From the NCBI GenBank assembly GCA_027458945.1, contig DAIDOU010000190.1, forward strand, positions 1 through 7,505: 7,505 nt of DNA, read 5' to 3'. The position numbers and the translations under genes were made by a program. Source of the DNA: Acidobacteriota bacterium (GTDB taxonomy: Bacteria; Acidobacteriota; Thermoanaerobaculia; Thermoanaerobaculales; Thermoanaerobaculaceae). The notes beneath the pieces are model-generated. The model saw only the letters and a program-made list of their open reading frames with translations, was not told the DNA's origin and made no database searches. Every line of letters begins with the position of its first letter. The stretch's first letter is position 1. This document shows, one piece after another, positions 1 through 6,077 of this stretch.

Positions 1-111
1 GCCGCGCCGCAGCTCGAGCGCATCGCCTGGGAGGTCATCCCGGACATGGCCGAGATGGTGGTGCGCAAGCGCATCGCCGAGCTGGAGAAGGCGGCCGGCG
101 AAGAGAACTGA
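1..111 (+). CDS. C-terminal end of a probable response regulator (5' truncated)
   Basis: Only the last 36 codons and a TGA stop are present. The visible peptide includes the stretch LERIAWEVIPDMAEMVVRKR, followed by a charged helix (IAELEK) and an acidic tail. The pattern 'ERIAWEVIP-(D/E)-(M/L)-AE-x(3)-R' resembles the conserved C-terminal segment of a group of response regulators found in Myxococcota and Acidobacteriota, where it follows a receiver domain and a low-complexity linker. The receiver domain itself lies outside the window, so the assignment rests on this tail alone. The gene is convergent with the DUF2950 gene and separated from it by about 200 bp of repeats. Another regulator ending in a similar amphipathic helix is possible. 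Confidence 0.55.
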   Translation, partial: AAPQLERIAWEVIPDMAEMVVRKRIAELEKAAGEEN

Positions 112-150
112 AGGAAAAGGAAGTAAGAGGGAAGAAGGAAGCGGGGAAAG

Positions 151-176
151 GGAAGACGAAGACGGCTTCGTCTTCC
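151..176 (+). terminator. Perfect 11-bp hairpin, possible terminator of the upstream regulator gene
   Basis: GGAAGACGAAG (151-161) is exactly complementary to CTTCGTCTTCC (166-176), with the 4-base loop ACGG. It lies 40 bp downstream of the stop at 109-111, where a terminator would be expected. No T-run follows (the next bases are GTCTACCTCG), so it is not a textbook intrinsic terminator. It could instead stabilise mRNA ends or simply be part of the repeat element around it. Confidence 0.35.
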
Positions 177-225
177 GTCTACCTCGGCCGTTGAGAACGT
201 GAGAGGGAAGAAGTGAGAAGGTAAA

Positions 226-290
226 GGGGAGAGGGTAGAGGAACGACGGGCGCCGTCTTCCCTCTACCGTTTTCCTTCTAACCTCTCCCC
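226..290 (-). terminator. Long two-part hairpin downstream of the DUF2950 gene
   Basis: The outer arms GGGGAGAG (226-233) and CTCTCCCC (283-290) pair perfectly. The inner arms GGTAGAGG (234-241) and CCTCTACC (261-268) also pair perfectly, and GACGG/CCGTC (245-249/253-257) closes on a GCG loop. An asymmetric bulge occupies 269-282. Read on the - strand, the structure begins 24 bases after the stop codon and is followed by a short CU-rich tract (TTTACCTTCTC), as in a weak intrinsic terminator. It would end the DUF3300-DUF2950 transcript and could also block read-through from the left. Confidence 0.4.
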
Positions 291-313
291 GCCGCGCGCT
301 GCCGTCGCGGTGA

Positions 314-1288
314 CTACGGCTCCTCGACCAGCTTCCAGGTCGGGTCGGGGTCGTACGCCGTGATGGCGGCGGCCAGCTCGGCCGTCTGCGGTCCGAGGTT
401 CTTCTCGTAGACGCGGCCTTGCTGGTTCACGATGAACGTCATGACCCCCGAGCTGCCCCACCTGGCAGGGTAGGCGATCAGGGCGTAGCCGGCGATCATG
501 TTGCCGTTGATCACGTAGCTGAAACCGCCGCCGGAGGCGTGCGGCCCCTGGGCCTTGAGGATCCTGAAGAAGTAGCCGTGGTACGGCGAACGCTTCGTCG
601 CTTCGCCGGCCTTGGCCTCGCCCGGCGTGTACCCCTCGGCCCGCGCCTCGGCGACGAGGCTGCCGAGAGGGCTCGGCGTGCCGCCCGGCGGGACTTCCCA
701 GTACAGGCCGTTGCGCTCCCCCGGCGTGCTGATGAAGCGCTGGGCGTAGACGGCGAGGCCGTCCTTGCTGGTGTCGCGCGCCTCGGTGAAGTACTCCCAT
801 TGCGCGAGGACGTAGGCGCGGCACGTCATGATCGCGGAGAGCTCGTCCCGGCCGATCCGCCGGTTGAGGATCTCGTCGAGGCCGGCCGCCGTGTCGAAGC
901 GCCACTTGCGGCCGTCCTTCACGATCGGGATCGGCGATGGCCAGCGCGCCTCGCCGACGAGCAGGGTGTAGGTGGCGTCGTTGACCTTCTCGAGCGTCGC
1001 GCCTTTGGCAAGGTTGTCGGCGAACCGGTGGAGCGCGTTGGCGTCCTCGACGGCGTCGCCGGTGAGCAACTTCTCTCGCTCCGGCCCGTAGATCGCCGCG
1101 ATCTCCTTCGGGTCCGCGGCCGTCGCCGCCCGCACCAGCGCCTGGACGGCGGCCTCCGGCGTGGCGAAGAGCTTCTGTTTCGGGGCCTTTCCGGCGGCGG
1201 ACGCCTGGCCGGCCACGAGCCCGCACGCCAGGAGAAGCGACGCGAGCACGACCGCCGCGCCGCGCTTCGGTTCGGTTTCGTGGTTCAT
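314..1288 (-). CDS. DUF2950 family exported protein
   Basis: The product has 324 residues and an unknown biochemical role. It opens with a charged n-region and a hydrophobic segment (about residues 10-27), giving a Sec signal. Cleavage could fall after ASA or SAA near residues 29-32. The LLAC at residues 19-22 is a weak lipobox, so a lipoprotein is an alternative. The mature part matches the DUF2950 family: FATPEAAVQALVRAA (41-55), the KWRFDTAAG...LNRRIG stretch (128-146), then AYVLAQWEYF (158-167), the GLYWEVPPG box (194-202), SPYHGYFFRILKAQGP (234-249) and a C-terminal GVMTFIVNQQGRVYEKNLG (281-299). The start is ATG at 1288, with AAGGA on the - strand 7 bases upstream. That ATG overlaps the stop of the DUF3300 gene (ATGA), implying translational coupling. 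The family name is secure from recognisable sequence; function is not known. Confidence 0.88.
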   Translation of the reverse strand: MNHETEPKRGAAVVLASLLLACGLVAGQASAAGKAPKQKLFATPEAAVQALVRAATAADPKEIAAIYGPEREKLLTGDAVEDANALHRFADNLAKGATLEKVNDATYTLLVGEARWPSPIPIVKDGRKWRFDTAAGLDEILNRRIGRDELSAIMTCRAYVLAQWEYFTEARDTSKDGLAVYAQRFISTPGERNGLYWEVPPGGTPSPLGSLVAEARAEGYTPGEAKAGEATKRSPYHGYFFRILKAQGPHASGGGFSYVINGNMIAGYALIAYPARWGSSGVMTFIVNQQGRVYEKNLGPQTAELAAAITAYDPDPTWKLVEEP

Positions 1289-2526
1289 GGCCGCTTCCTT
1301 TCGTCCCTCTCCTTCCGCCCCTGGGGGTGCGCCGGGAGAGCCTTCACCCTCTGTGGCGGCTGCGCCTGCACCCGGCTGGCCTGCCCCCGGCGGCTCTCCA
1401 GACGCGGGTTGAACCCGCCCTGCGCCGGTGTGAACGCCGGCGCCTCGGGCAGGTGGACGCGGGCGGACGGGGGCGGAACGTGGCCGCGGTACTCGTTCAG
1501 CCGCGGGTCGTTGGTGTCGAAGTTGCGCATGATGACCTTGTTGCGGACGATCTCGCGGTTTGGGGCCGGCGGCGGGTTGTTGCGGAACGTCTCGCGGTTT
1601 GGGACCGGCGGCGGGTTGTTGCGGAAAGTCTCGCGGTTTGGCACCGGCGGCGGGTTGTTGCGGAACGTCTCGCGGTTTGGCATCGGCGGCGGGTTCTCGA
1701 CGGCGCGGTCGTTGCCGCGGAACCTGTCGAAGTTGGCGTTGCGGTGCACGTCGTCGTAGCGGTTCAACGCCCGGTAGTTTACCGGCTGTCGGATGACGTT
1801 GCGGTTGATGACGATGGTTCGGTAGTCGTTGTTGACGTATGTGGTGTCGATGTGGACGTATGGCCGGCTGCGCTGCACCCAGCCGTGGTCGTGCTCCCAG
1901 CCGTGGTAGAGGATGCGGTGCTCGCGCCAGTCGAAGTCGTAATTGAGCCACGCCCCGATCGCGAAACGGACCCCGAAGAACAGCGGCGCGCGGGCGAAGA
2001 AGACGACGGCCGGGTCGTACTGCGGCACGTAGACGTACTGCGGCTGCGCCGGCCACAGCTCGATCTCGCCGCCGGCGTCCACCACCTGCATCTCCGGCGT
2101 CGAGTAGAGGTTGCCTTCCGCTTGCGCCTGCGCGCGGAGGCGCTGCACCGACGCCATCACGTCGGTGGACTGGTTGACGTAGGCCTGGCCGAGGGCGGTG
2201 GTCCAGTCCAGCTTGTCGGCCATCATCTCGAGCACCTGCGGGTAGTGCGCGACCGACTTGACGCTGATGTCCCACCACTGGCCGTCGACGTCGGCGGGGT
2301 TGGGGTCGTCGCGGACGAACCGCGACGCCTCGTCGATCTGATCGGGGAACGTCGCGGCGAGCAGGACCTGGGCCAGCAACGGGTCGGGGTAGAGCGCGAT
2401 CGGCGAAAGCAGATTGTCGAGCTGATCGGGCGAGAACGGCTCGTACCTCATGTCGTCCTGGGCGGCGAGCGGTGGGGCGAGGAGGACCACCGCGAGAGCG
2501 AGCGAGACAGCCAGAAGCTTTCCCAT
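1285..2526 (-). CDS. DUF3300 family exported protein with a 13-residue repeat tail
   Basis: The product has 413 residues. A signal peptide (hydrophobic residues about 4-20) ends at LAA|QDD, near residue 22. The DUF3300 domain covers roughly residues 28-200: LDNLLSPIALYPDPLLAQVL (36-55), the ATFPDQIDEASRFV segment, HYPQVLEMMADKLDWTTALG (94-113), the VNQSTDVMASVQRLR segment, and a beta-rich YVYVPQYDPAVVF (164-176). An aromatic, His-rich segment follows (YHGWEHDHGW, 207-216). Four 13-residue repeats of the type NPPPxPNRETFRN fill 278-329, and the end is a Pro/Arg-rich basic tail. The start is ATG at 2526, with AAGGAG on the - strand 9 bases upstream; another ATG at 2531 is out of frame. It is first in an operon with the DUF2950 gene. 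The export signal suggests a periplasmic or envelope location. No enzymatic motif was seen and no function can be assigned. Confidence 0.88.
   Translation of the reverse strand: MGKLLAVSLALAVVLLAPPLAAQDDMRYEPFSPDQLDNLLSPIALYPDPLLAQVLLAATFPDQIDEASRFVRDDPNPADVDGQWWDISVKSVAHYPQVLEMMADKLDWTTALGQAYVNQSTDVMASVQRLRAQAQAEGNLYSTPEMQVVDAGGEIELWPAQPQYVYVPQYDPAVVFFARAPLFFGVRFAIGAWLNYDFDWREHRILYHGWEHDHGWVQRSRPYVHIDTTYVNNDYRTIVINRNVIRQPVNYRALNRYDDVHRNANFDRFRGNDRAVENPPPMPNRETFRNNPPPVPNRETFRNNPPPVPNRETFRNNPPPAPNREIVRNKVIMRNFDTNDPRLNEYRGHVPPPSARVHLPEAPAFTPAQGGFNPRLESRRGQASRVQAQPPQRVKALPAHPQGRKERDERKRP
1540..1695 (-). repeat. Four tandem 39-bp repeats inside the DUF3300 gene
   Basis: Four exactly 39-bp units (codon-phased boundaries 1540-1578, 1579-1617, 1618-1656, 1657-1695) encode NPPPxPNRETFRN with x = M, V, V, A in protein order; the last copy reads REIVRN. 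The two middle copies differ at only two bases, both synonymous (GTG/GTC for Val, ACT/ACG for Thr). The repeat stays in frame and sits in a disordered, proline- and arginine-rich linker after the folded domain. Confidence 0.95.
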
Positions 2527-2640
2527 GGCATGCGTCTCCTTCTCTTCCGCTCGATCATACCTCCGCGGGCCAGCCCTGGCGCGGCCCCGCCCCTGGGTGG
2601 CGGGCGTACGATGGTGGTCGACCCAGGGAGGCCGACGCCG
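2527..2640. promoter_or_regulatory. Divergent control region between the DUF3300 and xfp operons
   Basis: These 114 bp must hold the signals for both operons unless promoters lie inside genes. On the - strand, TATGAT (2559-2554) is a plausible -10 box for the DUF3300 operon, giving a leader of about 20 bases, but no good -35 box sits 16-18 bases before it. On the + strand, TACGAT (2607-2612) is a weaker -10 candidate for xfp, also without a clear -35. Two palindromes are present: GCCAG-CC-CTGGC (2569-2580), and CCCTGGGT (2591-2598) with ACCCAGGG (2621-2628). Ribosome binding sites are AAGGAG (- strand, 2541-2536) and GGGAGG (+ strand, 2626-2631). Confidence 0.4.
2591..2628 (+). promoter_or_regulatory. 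Inverted repeat overlapping the xfp ribosome binding site
   Basis: CCCTGGGT (2591-2598) and ACCCAGGG (2621-2628) are perfect 8-bp inverted arms separated by 22 bases. The right arm includes the first three bases of the GGGAGG ribosome binding site (2626-2631) that precedes the ATG at 2641 by 9 bases. If transcribed, the hairpin would partly mask that site; as DNA, the arms could be an operator. In a sequence this GC-rich an 8-bp match may also be chance. Confidence 0.3.
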
Positions 2641-5064
2641 ATGGAACCGCACGCCCCCAGCGAGCACGCCAACCGGACGCATCCCGGTCCCGCACCGCTG
2701 TCCGGAGAGGAGCTGCAGCGGCTTGACGCCTACTGGCGGGCGTGCAACTACCTGTGCGCCGGCATGCTCTACCTGCGCGCCAACCCGCTGCTGCGCGAGC
2801 CGTTGCGGCCGGAGCACGTCAAGGCCCGTCTGCTCGGGCACTGGGGCTCCGACCCCGGGCAGACGTTCGTCTGGGTGCACCTCAACCGGCTGATCCGCGC
2901 CCACGACCTCGACGTGCTCTACGTCTCCGGGCCGGGCCACGGCGCCCCGGCCGTGCTCGCGAACGCCTACCTCGAGGGAACGTACTCCGAGGTCTACCCG
3001 GACAAGGGCCAGGACCTCGAGGGGATGCAGAAGTTCTTCAAGGAGTTCTCGTTCCCCGGCGGCATCGGCAGCCACTGCACGCCGGAGACGCCGGGCTCGA
3101 TCCACGAGGGCGGCGAGCTGGGGTATTGCCTCTCGCACGCGTTCGGCGCCGCGTTCGACAACCCCGACCTGATCGTCGCCGCGGTGGTCGGCGACGGCGA
3201 GGCGGAGACCGGACCGCTGGCGACGTCGTGGCACTCCAACAAGTTCCTCAACCCGGTCCGCGACGGGGCGGTGCTGCCGATCCTGCACCTGAACGGCTAC
3301 AAGATCTCCAACCCGACGGTACTGGCGCGCATCTCGCACGAGGAGCTGGAGCACCTGTTCCTCGGCTACGGCTGGACGCCGCACTTCGTCGAGGGCGACG
3401 AGCCGGCCGCGATGCACCAGACGATGGCCGCGACGCTGGAGCGCTGCCTGGACGAGATCCGCGCGGCGCAACGCGAGGCGCGCGCGAGCGGCCGCGCCTT
3501 CCGGCCGCGCTGGCCGATGATCGTGCTGCGCACGCCGAAGGGGTGGACCGGGCCGAAGGAGGTGGACGGCCACCGGGTCGAGGGCTCGTGGCGGGCGCAC
3601 CAGGTGCCGATCGCCGAGGTCGCGACCAACCCCGCGCACCTGCGGCAGGTGGAAGAGTGGATGCGCAGCTACCACCCCGAGACCGCGTTCGACGCGCAGG
3701 GGCGGCTGGCGCCGGAGCTGCGCGCGCTGGCGCCGGCGGGGGAGCGCCGGATGAGCGCCAACCCGCACGCGAACGGCGGCGCGCTGCGCCGGCCGCTGCG
3801 CCTCCCGGAGTTCCGCGCCTATGCCGTACCGGTGCCGCGCCCCGGCGCCGCGACCGCGCTGGCCACCGACCGGCTCGGCCAGTTCCTGCGCGACACGATG
3901 CGCGCCAACATGACGAACTTCCGCGTCTTCGGCCCGGACGAGACGGCCTCGAACCGGCTGCAGGCGGTCTACGAGGCGAGCAAGAAGACGTGGCTGGCGG
4001 AGTCCCGGCCGGAGGACGCCGACGGCGGCGAGCTGGCCGCGGACGGCCGCGTCATGGAGATGCTCAGCGAGCACACGCTCGAGGGGTGGCTGGAAGGGTA
4101 CGTGCTGACCGGCCGGCACGGGTTCTTCTCCACCTACGAGGCGTTCGTCCACATCATCGACTCGATGTTCAACCAGCACGCCAAGTGGCTGGAGAAGAGC
4201 AAGGCGGAGGTGCGCTGGCGCGCCCCGGTCGCGTCGCTCAACCTGCTCATCACGTCGCTGGTGTGGCGTCAGGACCACAACGGGTTCACGCATCAGGACC
4301 CCGGCTTCCTCGACGTGGTGACGAACAAGAGCGCCGGGGTCACCCGCATCTACCTGCCCCCCGACGCCAACTGCCTGCTCAGCGTGGCCGACCACTGCCT
4401 GCGCAGCACCGACTACGTCAACGTCATCGTCGCCGACAAGCAGCCGCACCTGCAGTACCTCGACATCGACGCCGCGGTCGTGCACTGCACCAAGGGGATC
4501 GGGATCTGGGAGTGGGCGAGCACCGACGGCGGCGAGGAGCCCGACGTGGTCATGGCCAGCGCCGGCGACGTGCCGACGATGGAGTCGCTCGCCGCGGTCG
4601 CGATCCTGCGCGAGCAATTTCCCCGCCTCAAGATCCGTTTCGTCAACGTGGTCGACCTGTTCCGCCTGCAACCCGACTCGGAGCACCCGCACGGGCTCTC
4701 CGACCACGACTTCGACACGCTGTTCACCCGCGACAAGCCGATCATCTTCAATTTTCACGGCTACCCGTGGCTGATCCACAAGCTCGCGTACCGCCGCACC
4801 AACCACGACAACCTGCACGTGCGCGGCTACAAGGAGAAGGGAAACATCAACACCCCGCTCGAGCTGGCGATCCGCAACCAGGTGGACCGCTTCAACCTGG
4901 CGATCGACGTCATCGACCGCGTCCCCGGGTTGCAGGCGGCGGGCGCGCACGCCAAGGAGTGGCTGCGCGGTCGGATCATCGAGAGCATCGCCCAGGCGTT
5001 CGAGCATGGGATCGACCGGGCCGAGGTCCGCGACTGGACGTGGCCCGCGCGGGAGGGAACGTGA
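2641..5064 (+). CDS. xfp: Phosphoketolase (xylulose-5-phosphate / fructose-6-phosphate)
   Basis: This 807-residue thiamine-diphosphate enzyme splits xylulose-5-phosphate (and, in dual-specificity members, fructose-6-phosphate) with phosphate into acetyl-phosphate plus glyceraldehyde-3-phosphate (or erythrose-4-phosphate). Length is normal for the family. Both family signatures are present: EGGELGY (156-162), and GAAFDNP leading into VVGDGE (169-187). The diphosphate-binding region runs GDGEAETGP...NKFLNP (184-205). Expected active-site residues are in place: His67 (GHWG), His100 (SGPGHG), His145 (GSHCTPE), His320 (SWRAHQ), Glu500 (STYEAF), and His546 and His551 (QDHNGFTHQDPG). ATG 2641 is preferred because GGGAGG lies 9 bases upstream; an in-frame ATG at 2611 would add 10 residues but has no such site. 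The stop overlaps gnd by 4 bp. Substrate preference cannot be read from sequence. Confidence 0.97.
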   Translation: MEPHAPSEHANRTHPGPAPLSGEELQRLDAYWRACNYLCAGMLYLRANPLLREPLRPEHVKARLLGHWGSDPGQTFVWVHLNRLIRAHDLDVLYVSGPGHGAPAVLANAYLEGTYSEVYPDKGQDLEGMQKFFKEFSFPGGIGSHCTPETPGSIHEGGELGYCLSHAFGAAFDNPDLIVAAVVGDGEAETGPLATSWHSNKFLNPVRDGAVLPILHLNGYKISNPTVLARISHEELEHLFLGYGWTPHFVEGDEPAAMHQTMAATLERCLDEIRAAQREARASGRAFRPRWPMIVLRTPKGWTGPKEVDGHRVEGSWRAHQVPIAEVATNPAHLRQVEEWMRSYHPETAFDAQGRLAPELRALAPAGERRMSANPHANGGALRRPLRLPEFRAYAVPVPRPGAATALATDRLGQFLRDTMRANMTNFRVFGPDETASNRLQAVYEASKKTWLAESRPEDADGGELAADGRVMEMLSEHTLEGWLEGYVLTGRHGFFSTYEAFVHIIDSMFNQHAKWLEKSKAEVRWRAPVASLNLLITSLVWRQDHNGFTHQDPGFLDVVTNKSAGVTRIYLPPDANCLLSVADHCLRSTDYVNVIVADKQPHLQYLDIDAAVVHCTKGIGIWEWASTDGGEEPDVVMASAGDVPTMESLAAVAILREQFPRLKIRFVNVVDLFRLQPDSEHPHGLSDHDFDTLFTRDKPIIFNFHGYPWLIHKLAYRRTNHDNLHVRGYKEKGNINTPLELAIRNQVDRFNLAIDVIDRVPGLQAAGAHAKEWLRGRIIESIAQAFEHGIDRAEVRDWTWPAREGT

Positions 5065-6077
5065 CGCAGATCGGGATGATCGGCCTCGGGCGCATGGGCG
5101 CCAACATGGTGCGGCGGCTGCTGCGCGCCGGCGTCGAGTGCGTGGTCTACGACGTGGCGCCGGGCGCCGCGGCGGCGCTGGCGCCGGAGGGTGCCGTGGC
5201 GGCGGCGTCGCTCACCGAGCTGGCGGCCAAGCTGCAGCCGCCGCGCGCCGTCTGGATGATGGTCCCCGCCGCGGTCGTCGACGCGACGGTCGCCGGGCTC
5301 GCGCCGCTGCTGGCCGCCGGGGACACCGTCATCGACGGCGGCAATTCCTACTACGTCGACGACATCCGCCGGGCGAAGGAACTCGCGCCGAAGGGGATCC
5401 ACTACCTCGACGTCGGCACCAGCGGCGGGGTGTGGGGGCTCGAGCGCGGCTACTGCCTGATGATCGGCGGCGAGCCCGCGGCGGTGCGCCGGCTCGAGCC
5501 GGTGTTCGCGGCGCTGGCGCCGGGTGCGGGCACCGCGGCGCCCACGCCGGGGCGCCCGCCGGGGAAGGGGACCGCGGAGCGGGGGTTCCTGCACTGCGGC
5601 CCGGCCGGCGGCGGGCACTTCGTCAAGATGGTCCACAACGGCATCGAGTATGGCCTCATGGCCGCGTACGCCGAGGGGTTGAACATCCTGCGCGGCGCCG
5701 CGGTCGGCCTGCGGGCGCAGGTGGCGGACGCGGAGACCACGCCGCTGCGCGACCCCGAGCGCTACCGCTACGAGTTCGACCTCGGCGAGGTCGCGGAGGT
5801 GTGGCGGCGGGGGAGCGTGATCGCCTCCTGGCTGCTCGACCTTACTGCCGGCGCGCTCGCCGGCGACTCGGAGCTCGGCTCGTTCTCCGGCCGCGTCTCC
5901 GACTCCGGCGAGGGACGCTGGACGGTGCTGGCCTCGGTCGAGGAGGGCGTCCCCGCCCCGGTGCTCACGGCGGCGCTGCACGAGCGCTTCTCCTCGCGCG
6001 GCAACGCCGACTACGCCGATCGGGTCCTCTCGGCGATGCGCTTCGCGTTCGGCGGCCACGAGGAGAAGGCGCGGTGA
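5061..6077 (+). CDS. gnd: 6-phosphogluconate dehydrogenase, decarboxylating (short, GntZ/GndA-like type)
   Basis: The product has 338 residues, far shorter than the roughly 470-residue classical enzyme and matching the short type. It oxidises and decarboxylates 6-phosphogluconate to ribulose-5-phosphate and CO2. The N-terminal Rossmann motif is IGMIGLGRMG (4-13). Asp31 ends the second strand (VVYD), where NADP-specific enzymes carry Asn-Arg-Ser/Thr, so NAD preference is inferred. Substrate and catalytic motifs are IDGGNSYY (91-98), TSGGVWG (120-126) and GGGHFVKMVHNGIEYG (183-198), with Lys189, Asn193 and Glu196 as the likely catalytic set. SGEGRW (282-287) lies in the helical C-terminal domain. 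A Gly/Pro-rich loop occupies about 153-173. The start is GTG at 5061, with GGGAGG just upstream; it overlaps the xfp stop (GTGA). The other end overlaps zwf in the same way. Confidence 0.93.
   Translation: MTQIGMIGLGRMGANMVRRLLRAGVECVVYDVAPGAAAALAPEGAVAAASLTELAAKLQPPRAVWMMVPAAVVDATVAGLAPLLAAGDTVIDGGNSYYVDDIRRAKELAPKGIHYLDVGTSGGVWGLERGYCLMIGGEPAAVRRLEPVFAALAPGAGTAAPTPGRPPGKGTAERGFLHCGPAGGGHFVKMVHNGIEYGLMAAYAEGLNILRGAAVGLRAQVADAETTPLRDPERYRYEFDLGEVAEVWRRGSVIASWLLDLTAGALAGDSELGSFSGRVSDSGEGRWTVLASVEEGVPAPVLTAALHERFSSRGNADYADRVLSAMRFAFGGHEEKAR

Larger units (their letters stand above)
112..290. repeat. Purine-rich repeat elements in the convergent intergenic spacer
   Basis: Between the two convergent stop codons the + strand is almost pure purine at about 112-161 and 199-250, then pyrimidine-rich at about 256-290. 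Three related copies of an element rich in GGGAAG/GGTAGAGG and ending in GACGGC or GACGGGCG can be recognised: about 115-165 (+), about 199-252 (+), and about 253-290 read on the - strand. Copies two and three face each other and form a large imperfect palindrome. No open frame with coding character is present. This looks like a REP- or MITE-like dispersed intergenic element, possibly with terminator function; its presence elsewhere in the genome cannot be tested here. Confidence 0.5.

Noticed and set aside
112..313. Small RNA or tRNA gene in the convergent spacer
   Set aside because: No cloverleaf or tRNA arm consensus is visible; the structure is explained by purine-rich repeats and simple hairpins.
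1540..1695. CRISPR-like array of 39-bp units
   Set aside because: Units are directly adjacent with no spacers, keep the reading frame and encode a peptide repeat; no cas gene is nearby.
419..1759. + strand open frame across the DUF2950 and DUF3300 genes
   Set aside because: Low-complexity Arg/Val/Leu composition and no recognisable family; it reads the complement of two supported genes.
1327..2640. Long open + strand extension in frame with xfp, antisense to the DUF3300 gene
   Set aside because: The translation is Val/Arg/Asp-rich with no family likeness, and the opposite strand carries a clear DUF3300 gene. The openness is a by-product of high GC; xfp begins at 2641 with its own ribosome binding site.
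2611..2641. Alternative xfp start at ATG 2611
   Set aside because: It is in frame but no ribosome binding site precedes it, whereas GGGAGG lies 9 bases before ATG 2641.
2527..5007. Long open - strand frame antisense to xfp, continuous with the DUF3300 frame
   Set aside because: Composition is typical of a GC-rich shadow frame, and it lies opposite a phosphoketolase with all catalytic motifs. The signal peptide and ribosome binding site fix the DUF3300 start at 2526.
2742..5060. + strand frame upstream of and in frame with gnd, overlapping xfp
   Set aside because: Arg/Ala/Pro-rich shadow of xfp without any domain; gnd starts at GTG 5061 immediately before its Rossmann motif.
4827..6059. - strand open frame opposite gnd
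   Set aside because: His/Arg/Ala-rich translation typical of an antisense frame in GC-rich DNA; the + strand encodes a well-supported Gnd.
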